DNA of 64,000 bases from Magnetospirillum fulvum (GTDB taxonomy: Bacteria > Pseudomonadota > Alphaproteobacteria > Rhodospirillales > Magnetospirillaceae), in the NCBI RefSeq assembly GCF_900108475.1, contig NZ_FNWO01000005.1:62001-126000 (forward strand), in the 5' to 3' direction. Shown here piece after piece: positions 28,977-37,432 of this stretch (positions are counted from its first letter, which is position 1; each line of letters opens with the position of its first letter). The translations under genes were made by a program, and so were the position numbers. Under the pieces are notes generated by a model. That model was not told the origin of the DNA and ran no database searches. It worked only from the letters and a program-made list of their open reading frames with translations.

Positions 28977-30269
28977 ATGCGTTGTTTCATCGGCATTGAT
29001 CTCGGTTCCACCACCACCAAGGCGGTGGTGATGGATGAGTCCCTCGAAGTGCTGGGGCGCGGCATCACCAATTCGCGCTCGAACTACGACACCGCCGCGG
29101 CGGTGTCGAAACAAGAAGCGTTGATCGACACCCGGTTAACCTTGTTCCGCCGGGCGCTTGGCTCGGTGCCCGAGGTCGCGGGTCAAGTCGATACGATCCT
29201 GGCCGACCTGGAGCGGAATTTCCGCCATGTTCAATTCCTCGAACAACTGGACGACCTTGAACGCACCTGCATCGGCAACATCAAAGGCCCCCGCTTTGCC
29301 GGGTGCGAGCGGGCGGTGATCGAGGCGTTGGAAGCCACCTTCGCGCGGCTGAGGAGCAGTTCCGCCGCCCAATACGCCCCCGGAATCAAACGCAAGTCGG
29401 ACTTCTTTCGCGACCTGGCCGGGGCCGAGTTCATGGTCCACGGCGATGCGGTGTGCAAGGAGGCCGGGCTCGGCTTCGACCTGATCCTCAACGTCTACGA
29501 CAAGTCGATCATCGAGGTCGAGAACCGGCCGCCTGCGGGCGACATGGAGGGCAAGTTCATCCGGGCGCTCGAAAAGGGCACGATGCGCAGCAACACCATC
29601 TTGAAGCCGGTGCAGGACGCGCTGGCGATCCCGTTGGAGGAAACCTACGTCGTCGGCACCGGCTATGGCCGGGTCCGGCTGCCCTTCCCCAAGGAGCATA
29701 TCCGCTCGGAAATCCTCTGCCACGGCCTCGGTGCCCACATGATGTATCCGGACACCCGCACCGTGCTCGACATCGGCGGTCAGGACACCAAGGGCATTCA
29801 GGTCGATGCCAGCGGCATCGTCGAGAATTTCCAGATGAACGACCGCTGCGCCGCCGGGTGCGGCCGCTATCTCGGCTATATCGCCGACGAAATGAACATG
29901 GGGCTGCACGAACTCGGGCCGCTGGCGATGAAATCAAGCAAGTCGGTGCGGATCAACTCCACCTGCACCGTGTTCGCCGGGGCCGAGTTGCGCGACCGCC
30001 TTGCCCTGGGCGAAAAGCGCGAAGACATCCTGGCCGGTCTGCACCGCGCCATCATCTTGCGGGCGATGTCGATCCTCAGCCGGGCCGGTGGCGTCAAGGA
30101 CCAGTTCACCTTCACCGGCGGCGTGGCCAAGAACGAGGCGGCGGTGCGCGAGTTGCGCGCCCTGATCAAGGAAAATTACGGCGACGTTCAGATCAACATC
30201 AACCCCGACTCGATCTACACCGGAGCACTGGGCGGGGCCACCTTCGCCGTGCGCGCCGTGGTCAACTGA
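28977..30269 (+). CDS. bcrA: Benzoyl-CoA reductase subunit A (ATPase/electron activase)
   Basis: BcrA and BcrD form the ASKHA-type ATPase module that energises electrons from reduced ferredoxin. The 430-residue protein has the N-terminal phosphate loop [15 protein letters not shown], a second phosphate motif [14 protein letters not shown], and the cluster helix with Cys291 and Cys295 in [17 protein letters not shown] that bridges the inter-subunit 4Fe-4S cluster. It has the internal insertion (about residues 50-200) seen in BcrA but not BcrD. AGGGAGGG precedes the ATG at 28977. Confidence 0.96.
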   Translation: MRCFIGIDLGSTTTKAVVMDESLEVLGRGITNSRSNYDTAAAVSKQEALIDTRLTLFRRALGSVPEVAGQVDTILADLERNFRHVQFLEQLDDLERTCIGNIKGPRFAGCERAVIEALEATFARLRSSSAAQYAPGIKRKSDFFRDLAGAEFMVHGDAVCKEAGLGFDLILNVYDKSIIEVENRPPAGDMEGKFIRALEKGTMRSNTILKPVQDALAIPLEETYVVGTGYGRVRLPFPKEHIRSEILCHGLGAHMMYPDTRTVLDIGGQDTKGIQVDASGIVENFQMNDRCAAGCGRYLGYIADEMNMGLHELGPLAMKSSKSVRINSTCTVFAGAELRDRLALGEKREDILAGLHRAIILRAMSILSRAGGVKDQFTFTGGVAKNEAAVRELRALIKENYGDVQININPDSIYTGALGGATFAVRAVVN

Positions 30270-30290
30270 GCAGCGGAAGGAACACGAACA

Positions 30291-31133
30291 ATGAGCGAAA
30301 TCATCACCGCTGGGATCGACATCGGGTCGGGCTGCGTCAAGACCGTCCTGTTCAAGGTCGAGGACGACAAGACCGTGTGGTTGGGAAAGGAAACCGCCCG
30401 CATCCGCAGCCGCGATCCGTTCCAATTGGCCAACGAAGGCTATGAATTCCTGCTGGCCCAGGCCGGTCTGACGCGGTCCGACGTGGCCTATGTCGCATCG
30501 ACCGGCGATGCCGAGAACCTGTCGTTCTCGACCGGCCATTTCTATTCGATGACGACCCACGGCCGAGGCGCGGTCTTCCTCGCCCCCGAGGCGCGGGCGG
30601 TGCTCGATATCGGTGCCTTGAACGGCCGCGCGATCAAGGTCGATGCCAGCGGCAAGGTGCTGTCCTACAAAATGACCAGCCAGTGCGCCTCGGGCTCGGG
30701 GCAATTTCTGGAAAACATCGCCCGCTATCTCGGCATCGCCCAAGACGAGATCGGCAGCCTGTCGCAAAGCGCCGACAATCCGGAAAAGGTTTCGTCGATC
30801 TGCGCCGTGCTGGCCGAAACCGACGTGATCAACATGGTGTCGCGCGGCATCTCCGCCGCCAACATTCTGAAGGGCATTCATGTTTCGATGGCGGTTCGCC
30901 TCGCCAAGCTGCTGAAATCAATCGGTGCCGTCGATGGCGTGGTCCAGGTCACCGGTGGCCTTGCCCTCGATTCCGGTCTGGTCGTCGCCCTGAACGAAGC
31001 GGCCGAGGCCGAAAAGGTTACCCTCGTCGCCCAAAGCCACCCGGATTCGATCTATGCCGGGGCGATCGGTGCCGCGTTGTGGGGGGCTTTCCGTCAGCAG
31101 AAGCTGGCCCGGCTGGATCAGCGGGCCGCTTAA
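30291..31133 (+). CDS. bcrD: Benzoyl-CoA reductase subunit D (ATPase/electron activase)
   Basis: BcrD is the second ATP-binding subunit of the activase module. The 280-residue ASKHA protein has GIDIGSGCVKTVLF, the DIGALNGRAIKVDASG second phosphate loop, a cluster cysteine in SQCASGSGQFLENIARYLG, and the adenosine motif VTGGLALDSGLV. It ends the had-oah-dch-bcrCBAD operon. Unlike Thauera, no ferredoxin or 2-oxoglutarate:ferredoxin oxidoreductase gene follows: a non-coding repeat and a converging regulator gene come next. Confidence 0.96.
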   Translation: MSEIITAGIDIGSGCVKTVLFKVEDDKTVWLGKETARIRSRDPFQLANEGYEFLLAQAGLTRSDVAYVASTGDAENLSFSTGHFYSMTTHGRGAVFLAPEARAVLDIGALNGRAIKVDASGKVLSYKMTSQCASGSGQFLENIARYLGIAQDEIGSLSQSADNPEKVSSICAVLAETDVINMVSRGISAANILKGIHVSMAVRLAKLLKSIGAVDGVVQVTGGLALDSGLVVALNEAAEAEKVTLVAQSHPDSIYAGAIGAALWGAFRQQKLARLDQRAA

Positions 31134-31157
31134 GTGCGCAAAGCTGGTGAAATCCCA

Positions 31158-31298
31158 CCTCCGAAGCCGTGGGCGTCGCCCATCGGCCTCGGAGGGAAGC
31201 AAATCCATCCCCGCGCGGAAAGCTTGATTGAGCACGGGGATTCTTTTTGAACCGGGGAAAAGTACACTGAGGCCAAAGGCCGAAGGACTTTTTCACGA
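31158..31298. repeat. Partial copy of the 252-bp MITE-like element
   Basis: These 141 bp are identical to 9092-9232 except for one base (GGGAAGCAAA here, GGGAACCAAA there). The copy contains the strong 18-bp imperfect hairpin, the inner GGGGAAAAGTACAC and the right terminal GGACTTTTTCACG, but not the left half. It fills the gap between the converging bcrD and Rrf2 genes and could end transcription in both directions. Confidence 0.9.
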
Positions 31299-31302
31299 CC
31301 GA

Positions 31303-31740
31303 CTAAAGAGCGTGAACCGCGCTGCCGATGCCTGGAGTTCTGCGGGAAATCTTCAGCATCGTGTCGATGGTGATCGAAGACAGCGTCGCCCGCGAGATGG
31401 CGTCGATTTCTCCCATGACCATCCGCAAGGCCTGGCCCTCTGCGGTATCGTCGCCGGGTTCCTGTTTGTGCGAGGGCGGGGTGCCAATCTCTTCGAAGAT
31501 CAAGATGATATCGAGCAAGGTGACCCGTTTGGCATTGCCGACGAAACTATAGCCGCCACCGGCACCGCGAATCGCCTCGACCAATCCCTTGCACACCAGA
31601 GTCCGCAGCACCTTGGACAGGTGGTTGGGCGAGATCGCGTATTTCTCGGCGATCTGGGCCGACGATATCTGAGCGCGCGGGTGATCGGCGAGTTCAAGGA
31701 TGGCGAACAGGGCATGGCGCGTGGCCATCTTCAGATTCAT
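31303..31740 (-). CDS. Rrf2-family transcriptional repressor, BadM-like
   Basis: The 145-residue protein has the Rrf2 winged helix (HALFAILELADHP, SSAQIAEKYAISPNHLSKVL, GLVEAIRGAGGGYSF) and a dimerisation helix. The three cysteines that hold the Fe-S cluster in IscR/NsrR are absent: the loop reads GTPPSHKQEPGDD. It is therefore probably not a redox sensor. In R. palustris the Rrf2 protein BadM represses the benzoyl-CoA reductase genes, and the context here (next to bcr and the CoA ligase, overlapping an acetyltransferase gene by ATGA) fits that role. It is the best candidate to bind the GGTA-N6-TACC repeats. Confidence 0.88.
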   Translation of the reverse strand: MNLKMATRHALFAILELADHPRAQISSAQIAEKYAISPNHLSKVLRTLVCKGLVEAIRGAGGGYSFVGNAKRVTLLDIILIFEEIGTPPSHKQEPGDDTAEGQALRMVMGEIDAISRATLSSITIDTMLKISRRTPGIGSAVHAL

Positions 31741-32198
31741 TCATCCAACTCCTTTTCCAATTGGATGAATGGCCCGGCCATCATGCCCTGGCTGCGGAAG
31801 AACTGCATGACCAATTGGGCGTCGCGGGCCAGCATGGTTCTGATCCGGCTCACCCCGGCTTTGCGGAAGTTGGCGCACAAGGCGGCGTACAAGGCGGTGC
31901 CGACTTTGTTCATCCGCAGGTCGGGGCTGACCTCGATGGCAAAGATCCAGCCGCAGGGGTCGGACCCGAACTCCCATGCCCGGATTTCGCCCACGACGAA
32001 CCCCAGCACCCCCTCCCCGCTTGTCGCGACGAGGAAGAAACCGTCGGTCTCGCGGCGGCCGAAACGCTCAAAGATACCGTGCCAATATTCCACCTTGGGC
32101 ATCGCGGTAATCTGGGTATCCAGATGGATCACCGCGTCAAGATCGGCGGCGGCGGCGGGCCTGATCTCGAACTCTGTGTTGGCGGCCAAGGTGGGCAA
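31737..32198 (-). CDS. GNAT-family N-acetyltransferase, BadL-like (3 of 3)
   Basis: The 153-residue GNAT protein has DLDAVIHLDTQITAMPK at the start of the domain, AWEFGSDPCGWIFAIEV, and the acetyl-CoA motif DLRMNKVGTALYAAL. It is paralogous to the tandem acetyltransferases at 20120 and 20589. It is first in a two-gene unit with the Rrf2 regulator (4-bp ATGA overlap), the arrangement of R. palustris badL and badM. Its real substrate is unknown. The divergent promoter region shared with the CoA ligase gene contains putative operator 3. Confidence 0.87.
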   Translation of the reverse strand: MPTLAANTEFEIRPAAAADLDAVIHLDTQITAMPKVEYWHGIFERFGRRETDGFFLVATSGEGVLGFVVGEIRAWEFGSDPCGWIFAIEVSPDLRMNKVGTALYAALCANFRKAGVSRIRTMLARDAQLVMQFFRSQGMMAGPFIQLEKELDE

Positions 32199-32350
32199 GC
32201 GTGTCTCTCCCTTTTGTGCGGTCGCACTATATCAGAATTGAAAGCCGTAACAGCATTTGGAGCCATGCGGCCGCAAAATCCAGACGCACAAATCGAGATT
32301 TTCGTCGTCGTTTTCCACACGCCTCGCTTGACAGGGAAAGGGCAAATTGG

Positions 32351-32376
32351 CAAAAAGGTATAAGAGTACCATTTTG
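32351..32376. promoter_or_regulatory. Putative operator 3 of the benzoate island (best copy)
   Basis: CAAAAAGGTA and TACCATTTTG flank the 6-base centre TAAGAG; the arms match at 9 of 10 positions. A further half-site-like AATACCAAAAT follows at 32380-32390. The repeat lies 59 bp before the CoA ligase start codon and 152 bp before that of the divergent acetyltransferase-Rrf2 pair. A TTGACA at 32328-32333 may be part of the ligase promoter. Confidence 0.7.
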
Positions 32377-32434
32377 CATTAATACCAAAATAACCGCACC
32401 GGACCAGGGCGGGGCATAAGTCAGGAGGGGGGGC

Positions 32435-34006
32435 ATGTCCATGAGACAGAGCGGACTCGCGTCCGATGCGCAGATCGACTTTCCGCCTGGATTCAACGTG
32501 GCCGAACACTTCATCGACCGTCATCTCGACGATGGGCGGGGGAGCAAGGTGGCGATTCGCTCGAACCGGGGGCAGGTCACCTATTCCGAACTGGCAATCC
32601 GGGTCAATCGCGCCGCCCATGCCTTGTCGGCGATGGGGCTTGGCCGGGGCGACCGGGTTCTGATGGTTCTGAAGGACAGCCCCGACTTCTTCTATCTGTT
32701 CTGGGGGGCGATCAAGGCCGGAATCGTGCCGGTTCCGGTCAACACCTTGCTGCGACGCAAGGATTACGCCTACATGATCGACAATTCCGAATGTTCGGTC
32801 CTGGCCTATTCCGCCGAATATGGCACCGAGGTCGAAGCGGCTTTGTCCATCGCGACGCACGCTCCCGCCACACTCTTGAAATTCGACGGCACCGCCGAAG
32901 CCCGCTTGTTCGAAACAGGGGCGGAGACATTCAAGGCGGTCCCGGCTTCGGCCACCGACGAGTGTTTCTGGCTCTATTCCTCGGGCTCGACCGGCCGCCC
33001 CAAGGCCGCCGTTCATCTTCACCGCGACATGGTCGTGACCAGCGAATTCTACGGGGTTCGCACCTTGGGAATCACCGTCGATGACGTCTTTTTCTCGGCG
33101 GCAAAGCTGTTCTTCGCCTATGGGCTCGGCAACGGCATGACCTTCCCGCTTTGGGTTGGCGGAACGGCGGTGCTGCTGGAGGAACGCCCCACCCCTCATT
33201 CGACCTTCGACATTATCGAACGGTTCAGGCCCAGCCTCTATTTCGGCGTGCCCACTCTCTACGCCTCTCAATTGCAGGTGATCGACGAGATCCGTCCCGA
33301 CCTGTCGTCGATCCGTCTGTGCGTGTCCGCGGGCGAGGCTCTGCCCGCCGACATTTTCCGGCGCTGGCAGGAGCGGACGGGAACCGTGATCCTCGACGGG
33401 ATCGGTTCGACCGAAGCGCTGCACATCTTCATTTCCAACCGCGAGGGAAAACTAAAGCCGGGCTCGAGCGGTACGCTGGTGCCGGGCTACGAAGCGATGA
33501 TTCTGGACGACAACGACCAGAAGGTGAAAGACGGAGAAATCGGCCGCCTGATCATCAAGGGGGACTCGACGGCCAAATATTACTGGCGCGACCCCGAGAA
33601 AACCGCCGCTACCATGATGGGGGAGTGGCTAAACACCGGCGATTCCTATTACCGCGACGAAGATGGCTATTTCTATTATTGCGGTCGGTCGGACGACATG
33701 CTGAAAGTCGGCGGCATCTGGTGTTCTCCCTTCGAAATCGAGGCCACCCTGGTCGAGCATCCCGCGGTGCTGGAGGTCGCGGTGGTGGGACGGTCCGACC
33801 CGGAGGGGCTGGTCAAGCCCGAGGCCTGGATCGTTCTCGCCGGCGAGGCCACCCCCGACAAGAGCCTGGAGGATGATCTCCAGTCGCACTGTAAAGCGAG
33901 GATGGCCCCCTACAAATTTCCCCGCACCTTTCATTTCGTCGATGAGTTGCCGAAAACCGCGACGGGGAAAATCCAGCGGTTCCGCCTGCGTCTTGACGCG
34001 CAATAG
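32435..34006 (+). CDS. Benzoate-CoA ligase
   Basis: This ANL-superfamily enzyme activates benzoate to benzoyl-CoA with ATP and CoA, the entry step of the pathway. The 523-residue protein shows the P-loop LYSSGSTGRPKAAVHLH, the A5 motif DGIGSTEALHIFI, the A7 motif WLNTGDSYYRDEDG, the hinge YYCGRSDDMLKVGG, and the catalytic Lys in LPKTATGKIQRF. Length and the SGSTGRPKAAVH type match BadA/BclA benzoate-CoA ligases; related 4-hydroxybenzoate ligases cannot be excluded. AGGAGGGGGGGC precedes ATG 32435. It is followed 7 bp later by a thiolase gene. Confidence 0.92.
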   Translation: MSMRQSGLASDAQIDFPPGFNVAEHFIDRHLDDGRGSKVAIRSNRGQVTYSELAIRVNRAAHALSAMGLGRGDRVLMVLKDSPDFFYLFWGAIKAGIVPVPVNTLLRRKDYAYMIDNSECSVLAYSAEYGTEVEAALSIATHAPATLLKFDGTAEARLFETGAETFKAVPASATDECFWLYSSGSTGRPKAAVHLHRDMVVTSEFYGVRTLGITVDDVFFSAAKLFFAYGLGNGMTFPLWVGGTAVLLEERPTPHSTFDIIERFRPSLYFGVPTLYASQLQVIDEIRPDLSSIRLCVSAGEALPADIFRRWQERTGTVILDGIGSTEALHIFISNREGKLKPGSSGTLVPGYEAMILDDNDQKVKDGEIGRLIIKGDSTAKYYWRDPEKTAATMMGEWLNTGDSYYRDEDGYFYYCGRSDDMLKVGGIWCSPFEIEATLVEHPAVLEVAVVGRSDPEGLVKPEAWIVLAGEATPDKSLEDDLQSHCKARMAPYKFPRTFHFVDELPKTATGKIQRFRLRLDAQ

Positions 34007-34013
34007 GCCGTCG

Positions 34014-35222
34014 ATGATGGACGCTTATCTCTACGACGGTCTCCGAACCCCGTTCGGTCGGCATGGCGGCGCGCTGGCCGCCTTGCGCCCCGACGACATG
34101 GTCGCCGCGCCGATCCGGCGGCTGCTCGACCGCAATCCGGTTCCGCCCGATCGGATCGAGGATGTCGTGCTGGGATGCGCCTGCCAGGCGGGCGAGGACA
34201 GCCGCAACGTCGCCCGCCACGCCGCGTTGCTGGCCGGTCTGCCGGTCGAGGTTCCGGGGGCCACCGTCAACCGGCTGTGCGGCAGCGGGATGACCGCAAT
34301 CGTCGATGTCTGCCGGGCGGTCAGCCTGGGCGACGGGGAAATGTTCATCGCCGGTGGGGTTGAATCGATGACCCGGGCCCCCTTCGTCATGGCCAAGGCT
34401 GACACCGCCTATGGGCGGGACATCAAGGTCTTCGACAGCACCATCGGCGCCCGTTTCGTCAATCCCCGGCTGGTGTCCGCTCACGGCAACGACACGATGC
34501 CGGAAACCGCCGATAACGTCGCGACGCATCTGGGGATCGGCCGGATCGAGGCCGACCGGTTCGCCGCCGAATCGCAGCGGAAACATGCCGCCGCCCGCGA
34601 TGCCGGATTCTTCGCCGAGGAAATCCTGCCGGTCGAAATTCCCAACGGCGGTCGCAAGGCCGCACCGGGAATGGTCGTTGCCGAGGACGAACACCCCCGC
34701 CCCGGCACCACAATTGAGGATCTGGCCCGGTTGCGGCCCTTGGCCGAAGGGGGCGTGGTCACTGCGGGCAATGCCTCGGGCCTCAATGACGGTGCCGTCG
34801 CCCTGCTGATCGGCAGCCGCCGGATCGGCGAGGCCCTGGGACTGCGTCCCCTGGCCCGGTTCCGTGCCGCTGCGGTGGCGGGGGTAGCTCCGCGCCTGAT
34901 GGGGCTTGGCCCGGTCCCGGCCTCGGCCAAGGCACTGGCGCGGGCGGGGATCGGCCTTGACGACCTTGGCGTGATCGAGATCAACGAAGCCTTTGCCACC
35001 CAGGTGTTGGGCTGTTGCCGGGAAATGGGGCTGGCTCCGGACGATCCACGCCTCAACCCGGCGGGCGGCGCGATTGCGCTCGGTCATCCGCTCGGCGCCA
35101 CCGGGGCCCGGCTGGTGCTGACCGCCGCCCGGCATTTGCAACGGACCGGCACTCGGTTCGCCCTGGTTACGATGTGCATCGGCGTCGGCCAGGGAATCGC
35201 CCTGGTCATGGAAGCACCCTAG
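34014..35222 (+). CDS. Acetyl-CoA acyltransferase (thiolase)
   Basis: The 402-residue thiolase has the acyl-enzyme Cys in NRLCGSGMTAI, the His motif NEAFATQVLG, the GGAIALGHPLGATGARLV loop, and the second catalytic Cys in MCIGVGQG. It resembles 3-oxoadipyl-CoA/acetyl-CoA acyltransferases. In this operon it most likely cleaves a 3-oxoacyl-CoA from beta-oxidation of the opened ring (for example 3-oxopimelyl-CoA); that is inference from context. The start ATG-ATG lies 7 bp after the ligase stop with only a weak ribosome site, so coupling to the ligase is likely. Confidence 0.92.
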   Translation: MMDAYLYDGLRTPFGRHGGALAALRPDDMVAAPIRRLLDRNPVPPDRIEDVVLGCACQAGEDSRNVARHAALLAGLPVEVPGATVNRLCGSGMTAIVDVCRAVSLGDGEMFIAGGVESMTRAPFVMAKADTAYGRDIKVFDSTIGARFVNPRLVSAHGNDTMPETADNVATHLGIGRIEADRFAAESQRKHAAARDAGFFAEEILPVEIPNGGRKAAPGMVVAEDEHPRPGTTIEDLARLRPLAEGGVVTAGNASGLNDGAVALLIGSRRIGEALGLRPLARFRAAAVAGVAPRLMGLGPVPASAKALARAGIGLDDLGVIEINEAFATQVLGCCREMGLAPDDPRLNPAGGAIALGHPLGATGARLVLTAARHLQRTGTRFALVTMCIGVGQGIALVMEAP

Positions 35223-35302
35223 ACACTCACCCCCAAGGCCGTCGTCAAAAGAACGGTCACAGAAAAACAGGCGAAAGGCTTCGTCGTACAGGAGAGAGGA
35301 CA

Positions 35303-36487
35303 ATGACAATGCGTGTATCACGACGCAACCTGATCAAGCTCGGCGCGGCCGCGACAATGGCCGGATTCGTTCCCACCCGGTTTGCCATTGGCAACACGGC
35401 CAAGGTCAAGGTCGGATTGTTGCTGCCCTATTCCGGAACCTATGCCGGTCTGGGCGAAGCGATCTCGAACGGCTTTCGAATGGCGCTGGCCGAGACCGGC
35501 GGCAAGCTCGGCGGTCGCGAGGTCGAGATCATCAGCCTGGACGACGAAAGCAATCCCGGCAAGGCTCCGGAAAACACCAATCGCCTTGCCGTCGGCGACA
35601 AGGTCGATTTCATCGTCGGGGCCGTCCATTCCGGTGTTGCCATGGGGATGCTGAAGGTAGTCCGCGACACCGGCACCATCACGGTGATTCCCAATGCGGG
35701 GGCCAACGCCGCCACCGGCCCGCTATGCGCCCCCAATGTGTTCCGCACCTCGTTCAGCAGTTGGCAGGCCTGTTTCCCGATGGGCAAGGTCGCGGTCGAT
35801 CGTGGCCTGAAGAAAGTCGCGACCATCACCTGGAAATACGCTGGCGGCGACGAGATGGTCGGCGGCTTTGTCGAGAACTTCACCAAAAATGGCGGGACCG
35901 TGGTCGAGCAGATCCAGGTTCCGTTCCCCACCGAGGAGTTCCAGGCCTATCTGACCCAGATCGCGGCGTTGCGGCCCGATGGCGTGTTCGCCTTCTTCGC
36001 GGGCTCGGGTGCCCTGAAATTCGTCAAGGATTACGCCGCCGCCGGTCTCGGTTCGATCCCGCTGATGGGACCGGGCTTCCTCACCGACGGTGTCCTGGCC
36101 GGGCAAGGGGCGGCGGCGGAAGGGGTGCTGACCACCCTGCATTACGCCGATGCGCTCGATACCGCCGAAAACCGCACGTTCCGCGCCGCCTACAAATCCG
36201 GCTTTGGCAAAGAGGCCGACGTTTATGCGGTTCAGGGCTATGACGCCGGTCAGGTGTTGATCCACGGCATGGCCGCCGTGAACGGCGACACCACCGCCCG
36301 CTCGGCCCTGATCGCGGCGATGGAAACCGCGCGGATCAACAGCCCACGCGGTCCCTTCACCTTCTCGAAGGCGCACAACCCGATCCAGGACATCTATCTG
36401 CGACAGGTCCGAAACGGCCAGGAGGTGGTGTTGGGCGTGGCCCATGCCGCCCTGGCCGACCCGGCCAAGGGATGCAAGATGACCTGA
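35303..36487 (+). CDS. ABC transporter substrate-binding protein, HAAT/LivK family
   Basis: The 394-residue periplasmic binding protein carries a twin-arginine-like signal (SRRNLIKLGAAATMAGF), suggesting Tat export, then the type-I periplasmic fold (KVGLLLPYSGTYAGLGEAI, IISLDDESNPGKA, GYDAGQVLIHGM). Members of this family bind branched-chain amino acids, amides or aromatic acids. Directly behind benzoate-CoA ligase and thiolase, uptake of an aromatic carboxylate is the likeliest role, as for R. palustris Hba transporters. I chose ATG 35303 after GGAGAGAGGA. The 80-bp gap before it shows no terminator. Confidence 0.88.
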   Translation: MTMRVSRRNLIKLGAAATMAGFVPTRFAIGNTAKVKVGLLLPYSGTYAGLGEAISNGFRMALAETGGKLGGREVEIISLDDESNPGKAPENTNRLAVGDKVDFIVGAVHSGVAMGMLKVVRDTGTITVIPNAGANAATGPLCAPNVFRTSFSSWQACFPMGKVAVDRGLKKVATITWKYAGGDEMVGGFVENFTKNGGTVVEQIQVPFPTEEFQAYLTQIAALRPDGVFAFFAGSGALKFVKDYAAAGLGSIPLMGPGFLTDGVLAGQGAAAEGVLTTLHYADALDTAENRTFRAAYKSGFGKEADVYAVQGYDAGQVLIHGMAAVNGDTTARSALIAAMETARINSPRGPFTFSKAHNPIQDIYLRQVRNGQEVVLGVAHAALADPAKGCKMT

Positions 36488-36558
36488 TCCGCCACGCACT
36501 CCCGGTTTTCGGCGGTCCGACCCGCCGGAAACCGGTGAGCCCGAACAGGGAGGGGAGG

Positions 36559-37419
36559 ATGAGCGTCTGGTTTATCCTGATCCAAGTTCTGAACGGCATC
36601 CAATACGGCCTGCTGCTGTTTCTGGTCGCCAGCGGCCTGACGTTGATTTTCGGCCTGATGGGAATCATCAATCTGGCCCATGGCTCGTTCTACATGCTGG
36701 GGGCCTATCTCGCTTATTGGCTGACCGGCGCGACGGGCAGCTTTGCCCTGGCCATCGTGCTCGCGATCCCGCTGGCGGCTGTGGTCGGGCTTGTCCTCGA
36801 AGCCGGTCTGTTGCGAACGCTGTATCGCCGCAGCCATCTCGATCAGGTGCTGCTGACCTATGGGTTGATCCTGATCTTCAACGAGGGCCAGCGCCTGTTG
36901 TGGGGTGGCGATGTCCACAGCGTGGCGATCCCCGAACTGCTGACCGGCTCGGTGCGCCTGACCGAAACGCTCAGCTATCCGGTCTACCGGCTGTGGGTGT
37001 CGCTGGTCTGCCTCGCCTTGGCCGGGGCGATGTATCTGGTGATCCAACGCACCCGCTTCGGGATGCTGATCCGGGCCGGTGCGTGCGATCGCGACATGGT
37101 GGCAGCGCTGGGGATCGACGTCAAACTGCTGTTCGCGGCGGTTTTCGCGGCGGGAACCGTCCTTGCCGCGGTGTCCGGCGCGATTGCCGCCCCCCTCAGT
37201 TCGGTCGGTCCCGGCATGGGCGATACCGTGCTGATTCTCTGCTTCGTGGTGGTGGTGATCGGCGGAGTCGGCAACATCAAGGGCACCTTCTTCGGAGCCC
37301 TGTTGATCGGTCTGGCCGACACGTTCGGCAAGGTGCTGATTCCCGACCTTGCCAGCTTCATGGTCTATGCGGTGATGGCGGCGGTGCTCCTATGGAAGCC
37401 GCGCGGTCTGTTCGCGTAA
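36559..37419 (+). CDS. ABC transporter permease, LivH family
   Basis: The 286-residue membrane protein has about eight transmembrane helices and the LivH signatures GLTLIFGLMGIINLAHGSFY at the start and VVVVIGGVGNIKGTFFGALL near the end. It pairs with the LivM-type permease 13 bp downstream. ATG 36559 follows GGGAGGGGAGG. Substrate as inferred for the binding protein at 35303. Confidence 0.93.
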   Translation: MSVWFILIQVLNGIQYGLLLFLVASGLTLIFGLMGIINLAHGSFYMLGAYLAYWLTGATGSFALAIVLAIPLAAVVGLVLEAGLLRTLYRRSHLDQVLLTYGLILIFNEGQRLLWGGDVHSVAIPELLTGSVRLTETLSYPVYRLWVSLVCLALAGAMYLVIQRTRFGMLIRAGACDRDMVAALGIDVKLLFAAVFAAGTVLAAVSGAIAAPLSSVGPGMGDTVLILCFVVVVIGGVGNIKGTFFGALLIGLADTFGKVLIPDLASFMVYAVMAAVLLWKPRGLFA

Positions 37420-37432
37420 GGAAAACAACGAG

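Noticed and set aside
20007-32434. FNR/AadR-type boxes (TTGAT-N4-ATCAA) at the benzoate promoters
   Set aside because: None with both half-sites was found in the divergent promoter regions; the GGTA-N6-TACC repeat is the only shared pattern.
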